Below, one piece after another: positions 1 through 7,377 of a stretch of DNA of 16,003 nucleotides. The translations under genes and the position numbers were made by a program. Under the pieces are notes generated by a model that did not search any database, had not been told where the DNA came from, and saw only the letters and a list, made by a program, of their open reading frames with translations. Source of the DNA: an uncultured Tolumonas sp. (GTDB lineage: Bacteria; Pseudomonadota; Gammaproteobacteria; Enterobacterales; Aeromonadaceae); NCBI GenBank assembly GCA_903931645.1, contig CAIZDF010000664.1, positions 1 through 16,003 on the forward strand. Reading direction: 5' to 3'. Positions within the stretch are counted from its first letter, which is position 1. Every line of letters starts with the position of its first letter.

Positions 1-2
1 CA

Positions 3-251
3 CAAAATCGTGCCGATGTACGCGCCGTGTTTGAGAAAGCTGGTGTGAACGGTAAAGATTTCGATGGTGCGGTAGATAGTTTTGCTGTAACCGGTATGGT
101 CGCGCAATATGATCGCAGCACTGGCAGTATGAACATCCGTGCCGTGCCATCAACCGTAGTGAACGGTAAATATCTGGTGAAAACCGAAGGTATCAAGAGC
201 ACGGAAGAATATATCGCGCTGGTGAAATATCTGCTGCAGAAAAAAGACTAA
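3..251 (+). CDS. dsbA: Thiol:disulfide interchange protein DsbA, C-terminal part (5' end outside window)
   Basis: Partial gene entering from the left edge in frame 3; 82 residues are visible before the TAA at 249-251. DsbA is the periplasmic oxidase that donates disulfide bonds to exported proteins. The visible part corresponds to the end of the helical insertion and the last strands and helix of the thioredoxin fold. It contains the cis-proline loop as AVPS followed by TVVNGKY, which matches the VPA-FVNGKY region of E. coli DsbA, and it ends in a short lysine-rich tail as that protein does. The CxxC active site and signal peptide lie upstream of the window and cannot be checked. GTG at 27 is an internal valine codon, not a start, because the homology runs to the left edge. 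Confidence 0.9.
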   Translation, partial: QNRADVRAVFEKAGVNGKDFDGAVDSFAVTGMVAQYDRSTGSMNIRAVPSTVVNGKYLVKTEGIKSTEEYIALVKYLLQKKD

Positions 252-280
252 ACATCTGCTGCTGAGTTAACCATTGTATT

Positions 281-310
281 AAGCCCTCATTTATTGAGGG
301 CTTATTTTTT
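281..310 (+). terminator. Intrinsic terminator of dsbA
   Basis: Perfect 9-bp stem (281-289 with 295-303), 5-nt loop, then a T run at 305-310, 30 bases after the dsbA stop. It lies between the convergent genes dsbA and exuR. Read from the minus strand the stem is followed only by TTAATACAA, so it would be a weaker terminator for exuR. Confidence 0.92.
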
Positions 311-327
311 ATCGCTGACCTAATACG

Positions 328-1092
328 CTAAGCTCGGATCAGATGAATGACCGGATTTTCCGCAAACAAATAACGGTCATCCACCAGGTCGTCATCAACT
401 GTAGTCGCCTGAAACAACATCTGTTTGGTATTTTCCAGATGTTGCCACATCGCCAGTTTGGCGGCTTTCGGATCTTTACGCATTAAGGCTTTGAGGATCT
501 GATCGTGGTCTTCACACCAGCTCTCCATCGCCCGATCATCAATATGTTCGTGCAGCTTACGCCAGTAAGGATTTTTTTCCCGGTGCTGCCACAACTTTTC
601 GACCAGCGTCACTAACACCGAATTTTGCGTGGCTTTGGCGACCTGAATATGGAACTCTTTATCCCATTGCGAGTCACGAGCACGATCTTCCTGACGAGCC
701 GTTTCCTGGATAGCCTGCAGTGCCTGAATATCTTGTTTGGTCACTTGTGTGGCCGCGAACTCGGCGATATTACTTTCCAACAATTGCCGGGCTTGCAGTA
801 ATTCAAACGGACCGGCGGTCAGAAACTCATCATCCTGTTCACTGACTGTCGGCTGATAACGTGGTTCCACACCAACCACATGGATCCCAGAGCCTTTGCG
901 TACATCGACCATGCCTTCCACTTCCAGCATGATGATCGCTTCACGAACTACGGTTCGGCTCACCGCCATGGCTTCCGCAATCAGGCGTTCAGCGGGTAAA
1001 CGATCACCGACACCATACTGACCACTTTTGATTTGTTGTTTTAACTCGCTGGCTACCTTCTGGTATAAGCGACTCGCTTCAAAAGATTCCAT
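328..1092 (-). CDS. exuR: Hexuronate regulon transcriptional repressor ExuR (GntR/FadR family)
   Basis: A 254-residue regulator. The N-terminal winged helix-turn-helix (about residues 8-75) carries the GntR signature around [12 protein letters not shown] and [18 protein letters not shown], closely resembling E. coli ExuR. The rest is an FCD ligand-binding domain of the FadR subfamily, with the usual conserved region around [11 protein letters not shown] and a late DHDQILKAL segment. In E. coli, ExuR represses exuT and the uxa genes and is released by hexuronates or their ketose isomers. I chose ATG at 1092 because AGGA lies 7 nt upstream; an adjacent in-frame GTG at 1095 would have too short a spacing. 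The gene has its own predicted promoter, overlapped by an ExuR-like operator, so autorepression is likely. It lies downstream of and in the same direction as exuT, separated by a strong inverted repeat. Confidence 0.93.
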   Translation of the reverse strand: MESFEASRLYQKVASELKQQIKSGQYGVGDRLPAERLIAEAMAVSRTVVREAIIMLEVEGMVDVRKGSGIHVVGVEPRYQPTVSEQDDEFLTAGPFELLQARQLLESNIAEFAATQVTKQDIQALQAIQETARQEDRARDSQWDKEFHIQVAKATQNSVLVTLVEKLWQHREKNPYWRKLHEHIDDRAMESWCEDHDQILKALMRKDPKAAKLAMWQHLENTKQMLFQATTVDDDLVDDRYLFAENPVIHLIRA

Positions 1093-1121
1093 CACAACAT
1101 CCTATTCAGGGCTATGCCACC

Positions 1122-1150
1122 AGTATAGCGGAAAAGACAGAACCTGTTAT
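1122..1150 (-). promoter_or_regulatory. Predicted exuR promoter
   Basis: Read on the minus strand: -35 ATAACA (1145-1150, 4/6 to consensus), 17-bp spacer, -10 TATACT (1122-1127, 5/6). The start point would fall near 1115, giving a leader of about 23 nt before the exuR ATG. The -35 is the right half of the TTGGTATAACA operator-like motif. Inferred from sequence only. Confidence 0.6.
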
Positions 1151-1173
1151 ACCAATAACAGGTTCTGTCTTTT
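1132..1173 (-). terminator. Perfect 19-bp inverted repeat, likely exuT terminator and exuR operator region
   Basis: Arms 1132-1150 and 1155-1173 are perfect reverse complements around a 4-nt centre. Each arm ends in AAAA/TTTT, so the hairpin can work as an intrinsic terminator in either direction; only minus-strand transcription from exuT is expected here. The exuT stop is about 60 nt upstream. The centre of the repeat contains TTGGTATAACA (minus strand, 1145-1155), the same motif found upstream of exuT and uxaC. The element can thus be both an RNA terminator and a DNA operator. Confidence 0.7.
1145..1155 (-). promoter_or_regulatory. ExuR-type operator at the exuR promoter (site 1)
   Basis: TTGGTATAACA on the minus strand, one of three exact copies in the window, all in this locus. 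It is an imperfect palindrome close to the TTGGTATACCAA core known for ExuR/UxuR. It overlaps the predicted exuR -35, the expected place for autorepression. Confidence 0.65.
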
Positions 1174-1214
1174 TACATTGAAACGATATTATTCGATTCA
1201 GTCATATGCAGTCG

Positions 1215-1225
1215 TGTTATACCGT
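1215..1225 (-). promoter_or_regulatory. Degenerate ExuR-like half-site downstream of exuT
   Basis: The minus strand reads ACGGTATAACA, 9 of 11 matches to the operator motif, in the same orientation as site 1 and exactly 70 bp from it. It lies just past the exuT stop. It may be an auxiliary site or chance. Confidence 0.25.
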
Positions 1226-1231
1226 TGTTGC

Positions 1232-2557
1232 TTACGCTGCTTTTGTGGTTGGCAGTGTCGGCATGGCAGACTGCTTCAGCATCATGCACACCACGATGGC
1301 ACCAATAATATCAAACAAGGATAAGCAGACAAACAATGGATCATAACCAATTTTGCTCGCCACAATACCCACAATAAACGAGAAAATAGTTGCGCCCAGA
1401 TAACCAGCCATACCGGTCAGACCATTCGCGGTACCCACTGAATTGCGCGGGAACACATCGGATGACATGGTGATCAGCGAACCAGAGATAGTCTGATGCG
1501 CAAAAGTACCCACGCAGAACAGCGCAATCGCAGCATAAGGGCTTGCCACCATGCCAATCGCAGCAGGTGCCAGCATACAAGTAGCCCCGGTTACGACCAC
1601 TAATTTACGGCTGGTCAACAAAGAGACTTTGAAATATTTGATCATCAGTGGTGACAGATAACCGCCCACGATACAGCCCATATCTGCCGCAAGGAATGGG
1701 ATCCAGGCAAACATTGCTATTGATTTCAAATCCATATGACGAACGGTGCTTAAGTAAAGCGGGATCCAGAAGTTAAAGGTCTGCCAAGCAGGCTCAGCCA
1801 GAAATTTAGGGATCGCGATCGCCCAGAACTCTCTGCGACGGATGATCTGTTTTACCGATGGTTTAGAGGTGTCGTTTTTATGTGAGGCTTCTTGGCCATC
1901 CAGAATATATTGTTTTTCTTCATCAGTGATCTGCGGATGATCGGCTGGTGAGCGGAAGAAAAACAACCACAATGCTACCCAGAAGAAACCCAATGCACCA
2001 GTCACGATAAACGCGGTTTGCCAGTTGTAATAAGTGATACAGGCAATAACCAGTGGTGGAGCCATCATACCGCCGATCGATGAGCCGATATTAAACCAGC
2101 CAGTCGCGATCGAACGCTCTTTCGCGGGGAACCATTCTGTCACTGCTTTTAAGCCTGCAGGAATTACGGCCGCTTCGGCCATCCCCATCAGACCACGGAA
2201 AAAAGCCAGTGACTGCCAGCTGCCAGCAAAACCGTGCAGCATATTGGTGATCGACCAAGCCACACAGAAAATGGCCAGACCAATTTTGACGCCGATAGAA
2301 TCAAGAATAAAACCGGCAATTGGCTGCATGACGGTATAACAAGCCTGAAAAGCTGCTACCACGTAGGAATATTGTTCAACAGTAATACTTAACTCTTGTT
2401 TCAGTGTCGGCGCGGCGGCAGACAATGATGAACGCGTCAGGTAGTTCAATATCGTACCCAACATCACCACGCCGATGATCCACCATCTTAGACCGACGAT
2501 TTTCTTCTTAGCCATGTTGCCGCTTGTTTCACCAACCGTATTGGTCGATAGATTCAT
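1232..2557 (-). CDS. exuT: Hexuronate (galacturonate/glucuronate) MFS permease ExuT
   Basis: A 441-residue inner-membrane transporter of the major facilitator superfamily, anion:cation symporter group, with about twelve hydrophobic helices. It brings D-galacturonate and D-glucuronate into the cell. It resembles E. coli ExuT through most of its length, for example KGLRWW-like LRWWIIGVVMLGTILNYLTR near the N-terminus, PAKERSIATGWFNIGSSIGG in the first half and FLAEPAWQTFNFWIPL at the start of the second half. The N-terminus is about 14 residues longer than in E. coli. ATG at 2557 is favoured by GAGGA about 8 nt upstream; the internal ATG at 2515, which would give MAKKKIVGLRWW, has a poorer ribosome site. 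It is divergent from uxaC across the shared control region, with an operator-like motif at 2669-2679. Confidence 0.95.
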   Translation of the reverse strand: MNLSTNTVGETSGNMAKKKIVGLRWWIIGVVMLGTILNYLTRSSLSAAAPTLKQELSITVEQYSYVVAAFQACYTVMQPIAGFILDSIGVKIGLAIFCVAWSITNMLHGFAGSWQSLAFFRGLMGMAEAAVIPAGLKAVTEWFPAKERSIATGWFNIGSSIGGMMAPPLVIACITYYNWQTAFIVTGALGFFWVALWLFFFRSPADHPQITDEEKQYILDGQEASHKNDTSKPSVKQIIRRREFWAIAIPKFLAEPAWQTFNFWIPLYLSTVRHMDLKSIAMFAWIPFLAADMGCIVGGYLSPLMIKYFKVSLLTSRKLVVVTGATCMLAPAAIGMVASPYAAIALFCVGTFAHQTISGSLITMSSDVFPRNSVGTANGLTGMAGYLGATIFSFIVGIVASKIGYDPLFVCLSLFDIIGAIVVCMMLKQSAMPTLPTTKAA

Positions 2558-2668
2558 ATCCTTGTCCTCTGATAATTCACCGTTAAGTCATGAGCTAGAT
2601 GATAAGAACAACATAGTTATCACTACTTCATGCAAAAACATCACTCTGTTATGACAGGATGATCATAA

Positions 2669-2679
2669 TTGGTATAACA
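2669..2679 (+). promoter_or_regulatory. ExuR-type operator upstream of exuT (site 2)
   Basis: TTGGTATAACA, extended to TTGGTATAACAA (2669-2680), a palindrome with one mismatched pair. It lies about 110 bp upstream of the exuT start, next to TATGAT on the minus strand, so a bound repressor would cover a likely exuT promoter. Confidence 0.65.
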
Positions 2680-2730
2680 ACAAAGAACGGTGAGCCTGAT
2701 CTAAGTTTTAGCAGATCACCCTATAAAATA

Positions 2731-2746
2731 TGCGACAATCGTCACA
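2731..2746. promoter_or_regulatory. CRP-like binding site
   Basis: TGCGA-CAATCG-TCACA matches the CRP core TGTGA-N6-TCACA at 9 of 10 positions, with A-rich flanks. Catabolite control of hexuronate genes is known in enterobacteria. The site lies between the two operator copies and could serve exuT; it is about 145 bp from the predicted uxaC start point, which is far for direct activation there. Confidence 0.5.
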
Positions 2747-2843
2747 ATAAGTCGCCACAACGGCATTCGACACTGAATTTGTGTGACAGGCACTGCAAAA
2801 AATAGCCATTTCATGTAGACAACCTCAAGGATCACCATAATAA

Positions 2844-2854
2844 TTGGTATAACA
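2844..2854 (+). promoter_or_regulatory. ExuR-type operator at the uxaC promoter (site 3)
   Basis: TTGGTATAACA on the plus strand, identical in its extended 15-base form to site 2. Its last six bases coincide with the predicted uxaC -35, as at exuR. Confidence 0.68.
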
Positions 2855-2877
2855 TCTTGCGTTATGCGAGACATAAT
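2849..2877 (+). promoter_or_regulatory. Predicted uxaC-uxaB-uxaA promoter
   Basis: -35 ATAACA (2849-2854), 17-bp spacer, -10 CATAAT (2872-2877, 5/6). The expected start is near 2884, giving a leader of about 65 nt. The arrangement of operator, -35 and spacer length is the same as at exuR. Sequence-based inference. Confidence 0.6.
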
Positions 2878-2948
2878 GACTAACTCGTGTTCACGCCCTG
2901 TCAGTTCATGTATGGATCACTGCCGCACTATTTGAACCGGAGTAAGCT

Positions 2949-4361
2949 ATGACTGCGTTTTTAACTGAAGATTTTTTACTGGATACCGATTTCTCCCGGC
3001 AGCTGTATCACGATTTTGCTGCAGAACAGCCGATTTTTGACTTCCATTGCCATTTACCACCGCAATTGATCGCCGAAAATTATCAGTTTAAAAACCTGTA
3101 TGACATCTGGCTGAAAGGTGATCACTATAAATGGCGCGCTATGCGCTCGAACGGTGCTGATGAGAAATTCTGCACCGGTGATGCCGATGATTACGCTAAA
3201 TTTCAGGCTTATGCTGCTACCGTGCCGCACACCATTGGTAACCCACTGTATCACTGGACACACCTCGAACTGCGCCGTCCATTTGGCTTAACCAATGTAT
3301 TGTTATCCCCTACTACCGAAAAACAGGTGTGGGATTTCTGCAACGACAAGCTGGCGCAACCGGAATTTTCGGCACGTGGCATCATGCAGCAGATGAACGT
3401 GAAAATGGTCGCCACCACCGATGACCCGATTGATGATTTGTCTCATCACGCCAAAATTGCCGCCGATAAAGCGTTCAATATCGTTGTCACACCAAGCTGG
3501 CGCCCGGATAAAGCCTTCAATATTGAAGCACCAACTTTTGCCGATTACATTACTGCGTTAGAAACTGCCGCAAATGTCGCCATTGATTCATTTGCCGACT
3601 TAAAACAAGCGCTGACACTGCGTTTAGATCATTTCGCGGCTCACGGCTGTAAAATTGCTGACCACGCACTGGATGTGGTGCTGTTCGGTGAAGCCTCTGA
3701 TACCGGCCTGACAGCCATGTTGCAGGCGCGTCGCCAAGGTCAAATTCTGTCACCTGATCAGATCGCAGCGTTCAAAACTGCAGTGCTGTTATTCCTCGCC
3801 GCCGAATACAAACAACGGGGCTGGGTGCAGCAATATCACATCGGTGCGCTGCGCAATAACAACAGCCGCCGTTTGCAGGAACTTGGCCCAGATACTGGTT
3901 TTGACTCGATCAATGACGGTCTGGTTGCCGCGCCATTATCACGTCTGCTCGATGCGCAAGATCGCAATAACCAGTTACCCAAAACCATTTTGTATTGCCT
4001 GAACCCGCGCGACAACGAAGTGCTGGCAACGATGCTGGGCAATTTCCAAGGCGACGGTATTCCGGGAAAAATGCAATTCGGCTCCGGCTGGTGGTTTAAC
4101 GATCAGAAAGATGGCATGGAACGCCAGATGATCCAGCTGGCGCAACTCGGTTTGCTGAGCCGTTTTGTTGGCATGCTGACCGACAGCCGCAGCTTCCTCT
4201 CTTACACCCGTCACGAATATTTCCGCCGCGTATTGTGCCGCATGCTCGGTCGTTGGGTTGCTGATGGCGAAGCGCCAGCCGACATCAAACTGTTGGGCGA
4301 GATGGTGCAGAACATCTGCTTTAACAATGCGAAAAACTACTTCGGCATTGCGCTGAAATAA
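2949..4361 (+). CDS. uxaC: Uronate isomerase (glucuronate/galacturonate isomerase) UxaC
   Basis: A 470-residue cytoplasmic enzyme, the same length as E. coli UxaC and similar to it from end to end. It converts D-galacturonate to D-tagaturonate and D-glucuronate to D-fructuronate, the first intracellular step of the pathway. It belongs to the amidohydrolase-like TIM-barrel superfamily. The metal-site histidines His33 and His35 are visible in FDFHCHLPP, and other family blocks are present: [11 protein letters not shown] (about 56-66), [18 protein letters not shown], and near the C-terminus [21 protein letters not shown] at 2949 has a GGAG ribosome site 6 nt upstream. It is the first gene of the plus-strand operon, under an ExuR-like operator. 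Confidence 0.96.
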   Translation: MTAFLTEDFLLDTDFSRQLYHDFAAEQPIFDFHCHLPPQLIAENYQFKNLYDIWLKGDHYKWRAMRSNGADEKFCTGDADDYAKFQAYAATVPHTIGNPLYHWTHLELRRPFGLTNVLLSPTTEKQVWDFCNDKLAQPEFSARGIMQQMNVKMVATTDDPIDDLSHHAKIAADKAFNIVVTPSWRPDKAFNIEAPTFADYITALETAANVAIDSFADLKQALTLRLDHFAAHGCKIADHALDVVLFGEASDTGLTAMLQARRQGQILSPDQIAAFKTAVLLFLAAEYKQRGWVQQYHIGALRNNNSRRLQELGPDTGFDSINDGLVAAPLSRLLDAQDRNNQLPKTILYCLNPRDNEVLATMLGNFQGDGIPGKMQFGSGWWFNDQKDGMERQMIQLAQLGLLSRFVGMLTDSRSFLSYTRHEYFRRVLCRMLGRWVADGEAPADIKLLGEMVQNICFNNAKNYFGIALK

Positions 4362-4381
4362 TCGTACTCAACAGATAACGG

Positions 4382-4402
4382 CGTGGGAGCAAGGCTCCCG
4401 CG
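4382..4402 (+). repeat. Intercistronic hairpin between uxaC and uxaB
   Basis: A 9-bp inverted repeat with one G-U pair (4382-4390 with 4394-4402) and a 3-nt loop, strongly GC-rich. No T run follows, so it is not a terminator. It ends 2 nt before the uxaB ribosome site GAGGAG (4405-4410), so it could influence uxaB translation or protect the 3' end of the uxaC segment. Confidence 0.6.
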
Positions 4403-4416
4403 TTGAGGAGACACAA

Positions 4417-5880
4417 ATGCATGCTTTAAACCGCCAGCAATTTCCCGGCAACGCATACCCAGAAAAAATCATCCAATTTGGCGAAGGCAATTTTCTACGT
4501 GCCTTTGTCGATTGGCAGATCGACCTGCTGAATGAACACACCAACCTGAATGCCGGCATTACCATCATTCGCCCGATTGATACGGCCTTTCCACCCAGCT
4601 TGAGCACGCAAGACGGTCTCTATACCACCGTCATTCGTGGCCTGAACGAAGCAGGGGAAGCGGTACGCCATACCCGTCTGATCCGCTCTGTTAATCGTGA
4701 GCTGAACTGCTACCAGCAGTTTGATGATGTGTTGGCACTAGCGCGTAACCCTGACATTCGTTTTGTGTTTTCGAACACTACCGAAGCAGGCATCACCTAT
4801 GTCGCCGATGACCAGCTGACCGATGCGCCACCGAGCAGCTTTCCCGCCAAATTGACGCGTTTGCTGTTTGAACGCTTCCAACATTTTAACGGTGCCGCCG
4901 ACAAAGGCTGGATCATTCTGCCTTGTGAGCTGATTGACTATAACGGTGATGCGCTGCGTGAATTAGTGCAACGTTATGCGGTCGAGTGGAAATTGCCGCT
5001 GGCATTCAGTAACTGGTTGGGTCAGTGCAACACCTTCTGCTCGACACTGGTCGATCGTATCGTGACCGGTTTCCCACGCGATGAACACGCGGCGTTGCAA
5101 GAAGAGTTCGGTTATCAAGATCAGTTCGTGGATACCGCTGAATACTTCTATCTGTTTGTGATCCAAGGCCCACAGTGGTTGAGTGAGGCACTGTGTCTGG
5201 ATCAGCTGCCCGCCGATAAACAGATGAACATTCGTATCGTGAATGACATCAAACCGTATAAAGAACGCAAAGTGGCTATTTTGAATGGTGCGCACACGGC
5301 GCTGGTGCCGGTTGCGTTCTTAGCGGGTATCGACACCGTCGGCGAGACGCTGCAAGACGAGCAATTAAGCCAGTTTGTGGAAAAAGCGATTTTCGAAGAG
5401 ATCGTACCGACGCTAGATCTGCCACGCGACGAGCTGGAATCGTTCTCGCATGCGGTATTGGCGCGTTTCCGCAATCCATTTATTAAGCATCAGCTGTTAT
5501 CGATTGCCCTGAACGGCATGACCAAATACAAAACTCGAATTCTGCCACAATTGCTGACCTATCAAGATCGCACGGGCCGTCTGCCGGTTCGCCTGACCTT
5601 TGCTTTGGCGGCACTACTGGCCTTTTATCAGGGCAAACGTGGCGACGCAACCTACCCGCTGCAAGACGATGCGCACTGGCTGGAACACTTTGCTGCACTG
5701 TGGCCGGCTGTTGACGCTGGCACCCTCACGCTGGCCGATCTGGTAAACCAAACACTGAGCTTAGAAAGTCACTGGGGGGAAGATTTAACCCGCGTGAAAG
5801 GGCTGGTGGAGGCCGTTTGTCTGCATCTGATGCAGATCCGTTCACAAGGCATGCGCGCGGCGCTGACCGTTTGTAGTTGA
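4417..5880 (+). CDS. uxaB: Tagaturonate reductase (altronate oxidoreductase) UxaB
   Basis: A 487-residue cytoplasmic NADH-dependent reductase of the polyol-specific long-chain (mannitol) dehydrogenase family, reducing D-tagaturonate to D-altronate. The N-terminal nucleotide-binding part includes [13 protein letters not shown] and the family segment [10 protein letters not shown]. The catalytic block around residues 285-294 shows Lys285, Asn290 and His293 in [10 protein letters not shown], with the K-x4-N-x2-H spacing of mannitol 2-dehydrogenases. It aligns with E. coli UxaB (483 residues) almost throughout. The ribosome site is GAGGAG, 6 nt before ATG 4417. In E. coli uxaB is a separate unit; here it lies between uxaC and uxaA, placing the three galacturonate-branch enzymes in one probable transcript. 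Confidence 0.95.
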   Translation: MHALNRQQFPGNAYPEKIIQFGEGNFLRAFVDWQIDLLNEHTNLNAGITIIRPIDTAFPPSLSTQDGLYTTVIRGLNEAGEAVRHTRLIRSVNRELNCYQQFDDVLALARNPDIRFVFSNTTEAGITYVADDQLTDAPPSSFPAKLTRLLFERFQHFNGAADKGWIILPCELIDYNGDALRELVQRYAVEWKLPLAFSNWLGQCNTFCSTLVDRIVTGFPRDEHAALQEEFGYQDQFVDTAEYFYLFVIQGPQWLSEALCLDQLPADKQMNIRIVNDIKPYKERKVAILNGAHTALVPVAFLAGIDTVGETLQDEQLSQFVEKAIFEEIVPTLDLPRDELESFSHAVLARFRNPFIKHQLLSIALNGMTKYKTRILPQLLTYQDRTGRLPVRLTFALAALLAFYQGKRGDATYPLQDDAHWLEHFAALWPAVDAGTLTLADLVNQTLSLESHWGEDLTRVKGLVEAVCLHLMQIRSQGMRAALTVCS

Positions 5881-5889
5881 GGTCTCATC

Positions 5890-7377
5890 ATGCAAGACGT
5901 TATAAAAATACATGCCACCGATAATGTCGCCGTGGCGTTGGCTGACCTTTCCGAAGGTCAGCGTATTGAAATCGATGGTGTATCGATCACCCTGCGCAGT
6001 TTTATTGCGCGTGGGCATAAACTGGCGCTGCGTGATTTACCCGCGCAAGCTCAGGTGATCAAATATGGCCTGCCGATTGGTCACGCACGTACCGATATTG
6101 CAATCGGTGAGCATGTGCACCATCACAACATCGCCACCAATTTGAACGATCTGGATGAATATCAGTATCAACCGGATTTCGTTGCCTTACCGCAACAACC
6201 CGCCGATCGCGAAGTACAGATCTATCGCCGTAAAAATGGCGACGTGGGTATTCGTAATGAGTTATGGATTTTACCGACCGTCGGTTGTGTGAATGCGCTG
6301 GCCAAACAGATGCAGCAACAGTTGCAGCGCGAATGCGATCTGTCAGTGATCGACGGTATTCATCTTTTCAGCCATCAATATGGCTGTTCCCAGCTAGGCC
6401 AAGACCACCAGAACACCCGCACCATACTGCAGAATATGGTCCGTCACCCCAATGCCGGCGGGGTTCTGGTGGTTGGCTTAGGTTGTGAAAACAACCAAAT
6501 TGCCGCCTTCAAAGAGACCTTAGGTGAATTTGATGCCGAACGTGTGCGGTTCATGGTCTGTCAGCAACATGATGACGAAGTCGCCACTGGTGTCGAACTG
6601 TTGCAAGAATTACTCGCGGTTATGCAGCGAGACTCCCGCACACCGGGTTTGATCAGCGAGCTGAAATTCGGGCTGGAATGTGGCGGTTCTGATGGTTTCT
6701 CCGGCATTACCGCCAACCCGCTGCTGGGTCAGTTTTCGGATTACGTGATCCAGCATGGTGGCACCAGTGTACTGACCGAAGTGCCAGAGATGTTTGGTGC
6801 AGAACGCATTTTGATGTCGCGTTGCCATGATGAAACCACGTTCGAGAAAACGGTATCGATGGTGAATGACTTCAAGCAGTATTTCATCGATCACAATCAG
6901 CCGATTTATGAAAATCCGTCCCCTGGCAACAAAGCCGGCGGTATTTCCACGCTGGAAGAGAAGTCACTGGGCTGCACGCAAAAAGCCGGACAAAGCCAGG
7001 TGATTGATGTACTGAAATATGGTGATCGGTTAACTCGCCATGGTTTTAACTTACTCAGTGCACCGGGTAATGATGCCGTTGCCACCAGCGCACTGGCCGC
7101 AGCCGGTTGTCACATGGTATTGTTCAGCACAGGGCGTGGTACGCCCTACGGCGGATTCGTTCCTACTGTGAAACTAGCCACCAACAGCGATTTAGCCAAA
7201 CGCAAACCGCATTGGATTGACTTTAACGCAGGTCGATTGCTGGAAGACCAAACCATGGCGCAGCTGCTCAATCAGTTTATTGATTTGATTGTCGATGTCG
7301 CCAATGGCAAAGCCACCTGTAATGAGAAGAACGACTTCCGAGAACTCGCGATCTTCAAAAGTGGCGTAACCTTGTGA
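5890..7377 (+). CDS. uxaA: Altronate dehydratase UxaA
   Basis: A 495-residue cytoplasmic enzyme, identical in length to E. coli UxaA. It dehydrates D-altronate to 2-keto-3-deoxy-D-gluconate and is iron-dependent in the characterised family members. The N-terminal SAF-like domain (about 1-90) includes GEHVHHHN. The main UxaA-family domain follows, with HQYGCSQLGQDH, ENNQIAAF, GLECGGSDGFSGITANP (from residue 261), ENPSPGNKAGGISTLEEKSLGCTQKAG, and the late APGNDAVATSALAAAGCHMVLF and GTPYGGFVPTVK blocks. ATG 5890 follows the uxaB stop by 9 nt, with GAGG 7 nt upstream. Its TGA stop overlaps the GTG start of ygjV. Confidence 0.96.
   Translation: MQDVIKIHATDNVAVALADLSEGQRIEIDGVSITLRSFIARGHKLALRDLPAQAQVIKYGLPIGHARTDIAIGEHVHHHNIATNLNDLDEYQYQPDFVALPQQPADREVQIYRRKNGDVGIRNELWILPTVGCVNALAKQMQQQLQRECDLSVIDGIHLFSHQYGCSQLGQDHQNTRTILQNMVRHPNAGGVLVVGLGCENNQIAAFKETLGEFDAERVRFMVCQQHDDEVATGVELLQELLAVMQRDSRTPGLISELKFGLECGGSDGFSGITANPLLGQFSDYVIQHGGTSVLTEVPEMFGAERILMSRCHDETTFEKTVSMVNDFKQYFIDHNQPIYENPSPGNKAGGISTLEEKSLGCTQKAGQSQVIDVLKYGDRLTRHGFNLLSAPGNDAVATSALAAAGCHMVLFSTGRGTPYGGFVPTVKLATNSDLAKRKPHWIDFNAGRLLEDQTMAQLLNQFIDLIVDVANGKATCNEKNDFRELAIFKSGVTL

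Larger units (their letters stand above)
2558..2948. promoter_or_regulatory. Divergent exuT/uxaC control region
   Basis: This 391-bp gap contains no credible gene. It holds two exact copies of the operator motif (2669-2679 and 2844-2854) that share 15 identical bases, ATAATTGGTATAACA. It also holds a CRP-like site (2731-2746), a predicted uxaC promoter and AT-rich stretches such as TATAAAAT at 2722-2729. A possible exuT -10, TATGAT (minus strand, 2662-2667), abuts the exuT-proximal operator, but no convincing -35 accompanies it. Confidence 0.75.

Noticed and set aside
1028-1324. Plus-strand open frame across the exuR start and the exuT-exuR gap
   Set aside because: Overlaps the exuR N-terminus, the inverted repeat and the exuT end; cysteine-rich nonsense composition with no family resemblance.
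2034-2339. Open frame opposite exuT
   Set aside because: Antisense to a strongly conserved transporter, with no ribosome site and low-complexity composition typical of a mirror frame.
2782-2797. Second CRP-like site upstream of uxaC
   Set aside because: The left half TGTGA is perfect but the right half CTGCA matches only 2 of 5 bases.
4382-4402. Intrinsic terminator after uxaC
   Set aside because: The hairpin is strong, but it is followed by the uxaB ribosome site and has no T run.
4963-5295. 110-codon open frame opposite uxaB
   Set aside because: Lies wholly within uxaB, which is conserved in full. No start signal and no recognisable protein features.
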